Source: Bacteroidales bacterium UBA3623 (lineage in GTDB: Bacteria > Bacteroidota > Bacteroidia > Bacteroidales > UBA932). From it: DNA of 7,707 nt. Positions 1-6,390 of this stretch are shown piece after piece; position 1 is the stretch's first letter; each line of letters starts with the position of its first letter. Under the pieces are notes generated by a model. The model saw only the letters and a program-made list of their open reading frames with translations. It was not told the origin of the DNA and searched no databases. Position numbers and translations under genes: made by a program. The stretch is taken from assembly GCA_002373715.1 (NCBI GenBank), contig DFLI01000104.1, forward strand, positions 1 to 7,707, in the 5' to 3' direction.

Positions 1-749
1 TTGGCGCTGGTGCCCATGCGGGTGAGGAACATCTTCAGCTGGCCCAGGTTGGTGTTTTGGGCTTCGTCCAGAATGACGCAGGCCTTGTCCAGGGTGCGGC
101 CGCGCATGTAGGCGAGAGGGGCAATCTGGATGGTGCCGTCGGCCATGAATTCCTGCAGGCGCTTGGAGGGAATCATATCGGAGAGGGCATCGTACAGGGG
201 CTGGAGATACGGGTCCAGCTTGTCTTTGAGGTCTCCGGGCAGGAAGCCCAGGCGCTCGCCGGCTTCCACAGCAGGGCGGGTGAGGATGATACGCTTGATT
301 TCGCGGTTTTTGAGGGCGCGCACGGCCAGCGCAATGGCCATATAGGTTTTGCCGGTACCGGCAGGGCCGATGGCAAAGATGAGATCGTTCTCGAAATAGG
401 CTTTTACCAGGTCCTGCTGGGTTTTGTTGCGGGCACGGATGGGTTTTCCATCTGTGCCGTGCACGATGACGGCGTCTCCGGTGGGATGGGAGGGAGTGCC
501 TTCGCCGGCAAAGATGTCCTCCACGTCGTAGGCGGTGAGGTTCATCTTATGGTGACGGCGGTCTATGAGCTCTGCAAAGCGGATATTGAACTCAGCAATG
601 TCGCTTTCCCTTCCTTCCAAAATGAGTTCGTTGCCCCTGGCAACCACCTTCAGATGAGGAAAGTAGGAGCAGAACTCGGTGAGTATTTTGTTGCCCACTC
701 CATAGATTTCTATGGGGTCTATGGCATCCAGAGTGATGGTTTTCTTCAT
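1..749 (-). CDS. phoH: PhoH-family ATPase, N-terminal part (3' end outside window)
   Basis: This is a PhoH-like (YbeZ-type) cytoplasmic P-loop ATPase, a family linked to RNA metabolism and ribosome or stress functions. The ATG is at 749-747 and the frame stays open to base 1, giving 249 complete codons. Residues about 11-60 look like the small KH-like N-terminal domain of PhoH proteins (VVARGNELILEG at 35-46). Walker A is GPAGTGKT at residues 128-135. The PhoH block LTRPAVEAGERLGFLPGD covers about 156-173, and Walker B is VILDEAQN at 225-232. The frame continues into the sequence before the sensor motif (FLTRMGTSA). Family members are usually about 320-330 residues, so roughly 75 C-terminal residues are missing because the window ends, not because the gene is broken. 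It is transcribed divergently from the lipoprotein gene. I see no earlier in-frame start. The family assignment is firm; the physiological role is known only in general terms. Confidence 0.93.
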   Translation of the reverse strand, partial: MKKTITLDAIDPIEIYGVGNKILTEFCSYFPHLKVVARGNELILEGRESDIAEFNIRFAELIDRRHHKMNLTAYDVEDIFAGEGTPSHPTGDAVIVHGTDGKPIRARNKTQQDLVKAYFENDLIFAIGPAGTGKTYMAIALAVRALKNREIKRIILTRPAVEAGERLGFLPGDLKDKLDPYLQPLYDALSDMIPSKRLQEFMADGTIQIAPLAYMRGRTLDKACVILDEAQNTNLGQLKMFLTRMGTSA

Positions 750-756
750 ACGGACG

Positions 757-764
757 CAAATATA
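757..764 (-). promoter_or_regulatory. Candidate -7 element of the phoH promoter
   Basis: Read on the minus strand this is TATATTTG, an exact match to the Bacteroidota sigma-ABfr -7 consensus TAnnTTTG. It ends only 7 bases before the phoH ATG. With the usual spacing, transcription would start about 3-5 bases before the start codon, giving an almost leaderless mRNA. I see no good -33 TTTG about 20 bases upstream, so the promoter may be weak or depend on an activator. The call rests on the motif and its position only. Confidence 0.5.
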
Positions 765-774
765 CGACATTTCA

Positions 775-806
775 TTGGCATTATTTTGGAAAAATGAGTA
801 TTTTTG
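775..806 (+). promoter_or_regulatory. Candidate promoter of the lipoprotein-leuS-yitT operon
   Basis: The -7 element TATTTTTG at 799-806 matches the Bacteroidota consensus TAnnTTTG. A -33-like TTGG at 775-778 lies 20 bases upstream, which is the expected spacing. The predicted transcription start is near 810, leaving a leader of about 18 bases. No comparable promoter is visible before the four downstream genes, so this is the likely promoter of the whole five-gene run. It overlaps the region upstream of the phoH -7 element on the other strand. Confidence 0.6.
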
Positions 807-812
807 TAGATT

Positions 813-819
813 AAGGAGG
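813..819 (+). promoter_or_regulatory. Strong Shine-Dalgarno site of the lipoprotein gene
   Basis: AAGGAGG lies 8 bases before the ATG at 828, a near-perfect match to the anti-Shine-Dalgarno sequence. It fixes the start choice for this gene. It stands out because Bacteroidota genes usually lack such sites, and the downstream genes here have only A-rich upstream sequence. Confidence 0.7.
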
Positions 820-827
820 AATAGATT

Positions 828-1355
828 ATGAAACGTACTCTTTTGATAGCCTTAGCGCTGGTAACCCTGGTAAGCAGCTGCGATTTTGTCCGCACGCTGG
901 CCGGCCGTCCTACATCGGCCCAACTGGAAGAAATCCGCAAGCAGAGAATGGCGGCAGAGGAAGCCCGTCATCAGGCCACGCTGGATTCTATGGAAGTGGT
1001 AAAGAAGCATTTGGCAGATTCCCTGGAAAAACGGGAAGCCTTCTTGCTGGACTCTCTTACCCAGGCCAAGGGAACCATCTTGAACCCCTCCAAGATGGGC
1101 GGTCTTTACACCACCAAACTGGAAGCTAAATATTGCATTGTGGTGGGTGCCTTCCGCATGCGCGCCAACGCAGAGAGAAAGCTCAAAGAGTGCAACAATG
1201 CTGGCTATACCGCCACCATCATCAGTTTCCGGAACGGTCTTCTGGCCGTTGCCGTATGCCCCTCCAACAGTCTGAGTGAAACTCTTGCAACCCTTAAGAA
1301 ACTGCGGGGACAGGGTGTGTGCCCGCCCGACAGCTGGATTTTGATTAACGAATGA
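828..1355 (+). CDS. SPOR-domain lipoprotein
   Basis: This is a 175-residue envelope lipoprotein. Residues 1-17 form a lipoprotein signal peptide (MKRT, then a hydrophobic stretch) ending in the lipobox VSSC, with the lipidated cysteine at C18. Residues about 30-80 are charged and rich in Ala, Glu and Lys, and probably form a helical or coiled-coil spacer. Residues about 100-173 match a SPOR domain: a first strand with YCIVVGAFR (102-110), helix MRANAERKLKECNNAGY, a strand around NGLLAVAVC, a second helix ETLATLKKLR, and a terminal DSWIL. SPOR domains bind denuded septal peptidoglycan, so a role in cell division or wall maintenance is inferred. No acidic surface-export signal follows C18 (DFVR), so a periplasm-facing location is likely. 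It is the first gene of the probable operon, and its TGA overlaps the next start as ATGA at 1352-1355. Four cysteines fall in or next to the SPOR domain (C103, C122, C144, C165). Confidence 0.88.
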   Translation: MKRTLLIALALVTLVSSCDFVRTLAGRPTSAQLEEIRKQRMAAEEARHQATLDSMEVVKKHLADSLEKREAFLLDSLTQAKGTILNPSKMGGLYTTKLEAKYCIVVGAFRMRANAERKLKECNNAGYTATIISFRNGLLAVAVCPSNSLSETLATLKKLRGQGVCPPDSWILINE

Positions 1356-2704
1356 TGAAGCAAATGTTGCTGGCCCTTGCCGCTGCCTTCCTCCTGGCAC
1401 CGGGCTTGGGCGCCCAGTATAGAACTTCCCTTAAAGACCTGGACGACTCTGAAACGGTCCGTGCCCTCAAGGAGCACGTGGCCACACTTAGTGCTGCGCA
1501 GATGGAAGGCCGCAAAGCCGGCAGTGAAGGAGAAAGAATGGCGGCCGATTATTTGGAAACCAAGCTGAAGGAATACGGAATAGACATTCTGACCACCGGC
1601 AACGAATTCGGCGTGGCCGTGGGGACCGATACCCTCCACTCCCGCAATGTCACCGGCTACCTCCAGGGTTGGGACAAGAACCTGAATAAGCATTACATCG
1701 TTATCGGCGCCCGCATGGACAATCTGGGCGTAGATACGCTCATGGTGAACGGAGAGCCTGTCCGCCGCATTTACTACGGAGCCAATGGCAATGCTTCCGG
1801 CATGGCCATGCTGCTGGAATTGGCCCAGAAGCTTTCCTATGCCAGAACCCTTCTGCGCCGTAGCATCCTTTTCGTAGGCTTTGGAGCTTCCGAGGAAACC
1901 CTCGCCGGTTCCTGGTATTTCCTGCACCGCGCCTTTGCCACCGACGCAGCCAATATAGACGCCATGGTGAACCTGGATATGCTGGGTACATCGGCCGGTA
2001 GCTTCTATGCCTATACCGCCGCCAACGAGGATATGAATACCATTGTGGCGGCTCTGCAGGGAGAACTGCTGCCCGTTCAGGCGCAGCTTACCAGCCAGCA
2101 GCCCTATTCCGGAGACCACAACGTCTTTTATGACGCAGAGATCCCTTCCGTCCTGTTCACCACGGGCCGGTACCCGGAGTACGGAACAAGCCAGGACTCC
2201 TTTGATATCATAGATTTCGAGGGAATGGAGGCAGAGCTGGAGTATATCTACAGCTACGTGCAGCGCCTTTGCAATGGCCAGCGCCCGCTTTTCAGAAATG
2301 AAACCGTAGCCCCTAAGGAGAGCGCTCCGGTGGGCGTATACGCATATAGTGACGTGGACGTAAAGCCCACCTTCCTGAATTCTGCAGATCCTCGCGTGTT
2401 CATGGAACGCTGGGTATACCAGTACGTGAAGTATCCCAAGTATGCCGTGGAGAACGGCATCCAGGGCCGTGTGGTGGTGAATTTCATCATCAATGAGAAG
2501 GGAGAAGTAAAGGATGTCAAAGTGTCCCGCGGGGTACATGAACTGCTGGACGAAGAAGCTGTGCGGGTAGTTGCGGCCTCTCCCAAGTGGAAGCCCGGAC
2601 GCTTCCACGGCAAAAAGGTGAAAACCGCCATGTCGGTGTCTGTAGACTTCAAGCTGGACAAGGGCAAAGGTAAATTCGGTATAAACGGAATAACTGTAAA
2701 TTAA
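1352..2704 (+). CDS. Secreted M28-peptidase-like protein with C-terminal TonB domain; metal site appears degenerate
   Basis: The product has 450 residues. Residues 1-21 form a Sec signal peptide, probably cleaved at GLGA|Q. A second ATG directly follows the first (codon 2, at 1355) and is an equally possible start. Residues about 35-305 follow the M28 zinc-peptidase fold in order: GRKAGSEGE (53-61), YIVIGARMDNLG (115-126), GANGNASG (143-150), ILFVGFGASEETLAGS (172-187), NLDMLG (207-212) and YPEYGTSQDS (274-283). Active members have H-x-D, GADDNASG, an EE pair, an Asp and a His before TPSDT. Here the equivalents are R121 and D123 (His lost), G146 (Asp lost), S180-E181 (catalytic Glu lost), D209 (kept) and G278 (His lost). 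Residues about 335-435 form a TonB C-terminal domain (DVKPTF linker; YPKYAVENGIQGRVVV at 361-376; PKWKPGR at 411-417). There is no membrane anchor after signal cleavage. A periplasmic, probably non-catalytic scaffold or binding protein is inferred; residual activity cannot be excluded. Confidence 0.82.
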   Translation: MMKQMLLALAAAFLLAPGLGAQYRTSLKDLDDSETVRALKEHVATLSAAQMEGRKAGSEGERMAADYLETKLKEYGIDILTTGNEFGVAVGTDTLHSRNVTGYLQGWDKNLNKHYIVIGARMDNLGVDTLMVNGEPVRRIYYGANGNASGMAMLLELAQKLSYARTLLRRSILFVGFGASEETLAGSWYFLHRAFATDAANIDAMVNLDMLGTSAGSFYAYTAANEDMNTIVAALQGELLPVQAQLTSQQPYSGDHNVFYDAEIPSVLFTTGRYPEYGTSQDSFDIIDFEGMEAELEYIYSYVQRLCNGQRPLFRNETVAPKESAPVGVYAYSDVDVKPTFLNSADPRVFMERWVYQYVKYPKYAVENGIQGRVVVNFIINEKGEVKDVKVSRGVHELLDEEAVRVVAASPKWKPGRFHGKKVKTAMSVSVDFKLDKGKGKFGINGITVN

Positions 2705-2707
2705 CAT

Positions 2708-5467
2708 ATGGATTACAATTTCGCAGAGATTGAAAGAAAGTGGCAGGCTGAGTGGGCCAAGAACAAAACCTACAAGGCCGAAGTGGATTCTGCCAAACCC
2801 AAATACTATGTGCTGGACATGTTCCCGTATCCGAGTGGAGCGGGCCTGCACGTAGGTCATCCGCTGGGATACATCGCCAGCGATATCTTCGCCCGATACA
2901 AGCGGCTGAAGGGCTTTAACGTGCTGCACCCCATGGGCTACGATGCCTTCGGCCTCCCCGCCGAACAGTATGCCATCCAAACGGGTCAGCACCCCGAGAA
3001 AACCACGCACGACAACGTGGCCCGCTACCGCAGCCAGCTGGACCGCATTGGTTTCTCCTTCGACTGGGACCGTGAGTTCCGCACCTCAGACCCGGATTAT
3101 TACAAGTGGACCCAGTGGGCCTTCCTCAAGATGTTCGGCTCCTGGTACGACAATACCCTCCAGAAAGCCCGCCCCATCGAGGAACTGGTGGCTGCCTTTG
3201 AAAAGGGTGGCAGCGCTGCTGTGAACGCCGCCTGCAGCGACGGCCCTGCCTTCAGCGCAAAGCAGTGGAAGGCTTTCTCTGAAAAGGAAAAGGCCGATGC
3301 TCTGATGCGCTACCGCATTGCTTATCAGGGAGAAAGCACCGTTAACTGGTGCCCGGCCCTAGGTACTGTACTGGCCAATGACGAGGTAAAGGACGGTTAC
3401 TCCGAGCGCGGCGGTTTCCCCGTATTCCAGAAGAAGATGACCCAGTGGCAGCTGCGCGTGAGCGCCTACGCCGCCCGTCTGCTGGACGGTTTGGACAAAC
3501 TGGACTGGACGGAATCCCTTAAGGAAATGCAGCGCAACTGGATTGGTCGCAGCGAAGGCGCCGAAATGGTGTTCCCCGTAGAGTGCGACGGCCAGAAGCA
3601 CAACGTAACCATCTTCACCACAAGGGCCGACACTATCTTCGGCGTAACCTTCATGGTCCTGGCTCCCGAGAGCGAGTGGGTGGAGAAGCTCACATCGGCC
3701 TCCCAGAAGAAGGAAGTGGAAGCCTACCTGGAGCAGGTTAAGAAGAAGACGGAGCGCGAAAGAATGGCCGGTAAGGCCGTTACGGGCGTATTCTCCGGCT
3801 CTTACGGCATCAACCCCGTCACCGGAGAGAAGGTGCCGGTCTGGATTGCAGAATACGTGCTGGCCGGTTACGGAACCGGTGCCATCATGGCCGTTCCCGC
3901 CCACGACAGCAGAGACTATGCCTTCGCCAAGAAGTTCGGCCTGCCCATCGTGCCCGTGATAGAAGGGGCCGATGTCTCCGAGCAAAGCGTAGACGCCAAG
4001 GAAGGCATCATGTGCAACAGCGGCTTCCTGAACGGAATGCCCGTGAAAAAGGCCATTCCCGCCGCCATCGACTATGTGGAGAAAAACGGCATCGGCCACC
4101 GCAAGGTGAACTTCCGCATTCGCGACGCCATATTCTCCCGCCAGCGCTACTGGGGAGAACCTTTCCCCATCTATTACAAGGACGGCATAGCCACGCCCGT
4201 AGCTTTCGAAGACCTCCCGCTCACCCTGCCGGAGATTGACCAGTACAAGCCCACCGAAGACGGTCAGCCGCCGCTGGCCCGTGCCAAGGACTGGACGTAC
4301 AAGGGCTATCCGCTGGAGAAGAGCACCATGCCCGGTTTTGCTGGCTCCAGCGCCTACTACCTCCGTTATATGGATCCTCACAACGGAGAGGAACTGGTAA
4401 GCAAGAAGGCCGATGAATACTGGCGCAATGTAGACCTTTACGTAGGTGGTACCGAGCATGCCACCGGTCACCTTATCTACAGCCGTTTCTGGAACAAGTT
4501 CCTGTACGACCTGGGTTACGTCTGCGAGGCAGAGCCGTTCTGCAAGCTCATCAACCAGGGTATGATTCAGGGCCGTTCCAACTTCGTATACATGATTCCC
4601 GGCACCAATAAGTTTGTGTCCCTGGGCCTGAAAGACCAGTACGAGACCATCCCGGTGCACGTGGACGTGAATATTGTGTACAACGACCGCCTGGATATAG
4701 AGGCCTTCCGCGCCTGGCGTCCGGATTACAAGGATGCCGAGTTCGTCCTGGAAGACGGAGAGTACATCTGCGGCTGGGCCATCGAAAAGATGTCCAAGAG
4801 CATGTACAATGTGGTGAATCCGGACAAGATTTGCGACACCTACGGGGCCGATACCCTCCGCCTCTACGAAATGTTCCTTGGCCCTATTGAACAGGCCAAG
4901 CCCTGGGATACCAAGGGCATTGACGGCGTGAACCGCTTCCTGAAGAAGTTCTGGCGCCTGTTCTGGGATCGCGAGAAGTGGCTGGTCACGGATGAAGAAC
5001 CCACCAAGGAGGAACTCAAGGCCCTGCACAAGCTCATCGGTAAGGAGCAGGAAGACATTGAGAACTTCTCATACAACACCACCATATCGGCCTTTATGAT
5101 TGCCCTGAACGAGCTGGGTAACTGCTCCAAGCGGGCCATCCTGGAGCCCCTCACCGTGCTGCTCTGCCCCTTTGCACCTCACATTGCCGAGGAACTCTGG
5201 CACCAGCTGGGCCATGAGGATTCCGTGGTATACGCTGCCTTCCCTGAATACAAGGAAGAACTGGCGGCCGATAATACCGTCAAATACCCCGTCTCCTTCA
5301 ACGGAAAGACGCGTTTCTTCCTGGATGCTCCCGCATCGGCCTCACCCGCAGAGGTGGAAGCTCAGGTGCGCGGCCATGAGAAAACGCCTCAGTATGTGGG
5401 AGATATGTCTATTGCCAAGGTGATTGTGGTGCCCGGCAGAATTGTGAACGTAGTGCTCAAGAAGTAG
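2708..5467 (+). CDS. leuS: Leucyl-tRNA synthetase (LeuRS)
   Basis: This cytoplasmic class I aminoacyl-tRNA synthetase attaches leucine to tRNA-Leu using ATP and edits mischarged products. It has 919 residues, longer than E. coli LeuRS (860) but typical for Bacteroidota. The N-terminal Rossmann domain carries MFPYPSGAGLHVGH, with the HIGH-type HVGH at 48-51. A lineage-type insertion lies at about 153-208, before NWCP (213-216). The CP1 editing domain (about 285-470) has TTRADTIFG at 304-312 and GTGAIMAVPAHDSRD at 389-403, including the Asp (D403) expected at the editing site. Catalysis resumes around RQRYWGEPFPIYY (about 478-490), and KMSKS is at 694-698. The anticodon-binding helical domain and the small C-terminal domain (ending VVPGRIVNVVLKK) follow, so all domains appear intact. 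The region after NWCP lacks the extra zinc-binding cysteines seen in E. coli. The ATG follows the previous stop by 3 bases and has an A-rich leader without a clear Shine-Dalgarno. Confidence 0.98.
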   Translation: MDYNFAEIERKWQAEWAKNKTYKAEVDSAKPKYYVLDMFPYPSGAGLHVGHPLGYIASDIFARYKRLKGFNVLHPMGYDAFGLPAEQYAIQTGQHPEKTTHDNVARYRSQLDRIGFSFDWDREFRTSDPDYYKWTQWAFLKMFGSWYDNTLQKARPIEELVAAFEKGGSAAVNAACSDGPAFSAKQWKAFSEKEKADALMRYRIAYQGESTVNWCPALGTVLANDEVKDGYSERGGFPVFQKKMTQWQLRVSAYAARLLDGLDKLDWTESLKEMQRNWIGRSEGAEMVFPVECDGQKHNVTIFTTRADTIFGVTFMVLAPESEWVEKLTSASQKKEVEAYLEQVKKKTERERMAGKAVTGVFSGSYGINPVTGEKVPVWIAEYVLAGYGTGAIMAVPAHDSRDYAFAKKFGLPIVPVIEGADVSEQSVDAKEGIMCNSGFLNGMPVKKAIPAAIDYVEKNGIGHRKVNFRIRDAIFSRQRYWGEPFPIYYKDGIATPVAFEDLPLTLPEIDQYKPTEDGQPPLARAKDWTYKGYPLEKSTMPGFAGSSAYYLRYMDPHNGEELVSKKADEYWRNVDLYVGGTEHATGHLIYSRFWNKFLYDLGYVCEAEPFCKLINQGMIQGRSNFVYMIPGTNKFVSLGLKDQYETIPVHVDVNIVYNDRLDIEAFRAWRPDYKDAEFVLEDGEYICGWAIEKMSKSMYNVVNPDKICDTYGADTLRLYEMFLGPIEQAKPWDTKGIDGVNRFLKKFWRLFWDREKWLVTDEEPTKEELKALHKLIGKEQEDIENFSYNTTISAFMIALNELGNCSKRAILEPLTVLLCPFAPHIAEELWHQLGHEDSVVYAAFPEYKEELAADNTVKYPVSFNGKTRFFLDAPASASPAEVEAQVRGHEKTPQYVGDMSIAKVIVVPGRIVNVVLKK

Positions 5468-5470
5468 GCT

Positions 5471-6388
5471 ATGGATAACAAGAAAGTCTTGATAGGAATC
5501 TTCGACTACATTGTCATTACCATTGGCACCGTGCTGTTTGTAATGGCCTGGACGTCGTTCCTGTTGCCCAACAATATGATTGACGGTGGTCTCACGGGTG
5601 CATCGGCCCTGCTGTCCATGGTTACTGGCGTTTCTGTGGATATCTGGTACTTTGGCATCAATGTGTTGCTGCTCATCCTGGCCTTGTTCATTCTGGGGCA
5701 GGGATTCGGTATCAAGACCGTCTATGCCATCGTGCTTTCCACGGCGTTGTTCCGTTTCTTGGGAGACGAGAGCATGCGCTGCCTGTGGTCGGTGGAAGGG
5801 GAGATGCTGTATGTAGGAGACGGTATTCTGGTTCCCATCATCGGCGGCCTCCTGGAAGCTGTGGGCCTGGCCCTCATCATCTTGCGGGGAGGTTCCACCG
5901 GAGGTACGGACATCCTGGCCCTTATCGTGAACAAGTTCTGGCCCGTTTCCATCGGCCGCTTCTATGTAATGGCAGACCTGGTGGTCATTACGCTCCTCAT
6001 TTTTGTTCCGGGGCACAGCTTTACGGACGTGGTGTACGGTTACATTACCATGGGCGTGTGCGCCTATGTGCTGGATATGATTCTGCTGGGTAAGGAGTCC
6101 ACCGTGCAGGTACTCATCTTTTCCGAGCAGCGCCAGCAGATAGGGGATTATATCACCCATAAGATGGAGCGCGGCCTTACGGCCCTGAAAGCCATCGGCT
6201 GGTATACCCAGGAAGAAAGGCAGGTACTCATGGTGATGCTCCGCAAGATAGAGTTGCCGGATCTGGTGAAAGCCGTGAAAGAAATAGACCCCAAGGCCTT
6301 TGTGACGGTGGTTCCCGCCAACAACGTGTATGGTGAAGGCTTTGACCAGATAAAGACAGGTATTACCCGTAAAAAGAAAAAAGAATAA
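5471..6388 (+). CDS. YitT-family membrane protein (first of a tandem pair)
   Basis: This is a 305-residue inner-membrane protein of the YitT family. About six hydrophobic segments are visible, near residues 10-32, 58-76, 80-97, 117-138, 164-180 and 186-206. The family signature appears twice in related form: PNNMIDGGLTG at 33-43 and RGGSTGGTDI at 139-148, which fits the internally duplicated membrane domain. Residues about 212-295 form the soluble DUF2179 domain (VQVLIFSEQ, GWYTQEERQVLMVM, EIDPKAFVTV, VYGEGF). A lysine-rich tail ends the protein. The substrate and function of the family are not established; transport is only a guess from topology. The ATG lies 3 bases after the leuS stop, so it is probably co-transcribed with leuS and translationally coupled. 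Within DUF2179, the usual GVTxLDGxG segment is changed to GLTALKAIG, unlike the next gene. Confidence 0.9.
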   Translation: MDNKKVLIGIFDYIVITIGTVLFVMAWTSFLLPNNMIDGGLTGASALLSMVTGVSVDIWYFGINVLLLILALFILGQGFGIKTVYAIVLSTALFRFLGDESMRCLWSVEGEMLYVGDGILVPIIGGLLEAVGLALIILRGGSTGGTDILALIVNKFWPVSIGRFYVMADLVVITLLIFVPGHSFTDVVYGYITMGVCAYVLDMILLGKESTVQVLIFSEQRQQIGDYITHKMERGLTALKAIGWYTQEERQVLMVMLRKIELPDLVKAVKEIDPKAFVTVVPANNVYGEGFDQIKTGITRKKKKE

Positions 6389-6390
6389 CT

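Noticed and set aside
57..797. 246-codon open frame on the plus strand
   Set aside because: It is antisense to phoH, which has clear Walker motifs on the minus strand. The plus-strand translation resembles no family and runs through the divergent promoter region.
1205..3010. 601-codon open frame on the minus strand
   Set aside because: It crosses three plus-strand genes (end of the lipoprotein gene, all of the M28-TonB gene, start of leuS). The composition is His/Gly/Val-rich with no domain, as expected for the shadow of GC-rich genes.
3359..5029. 556-codon open frame on the minus strand
   Set aside because: It lies entirely inside leuS in antisense; leuS motifs are intact in the plus frame and the antisense product shows no recognisable features.
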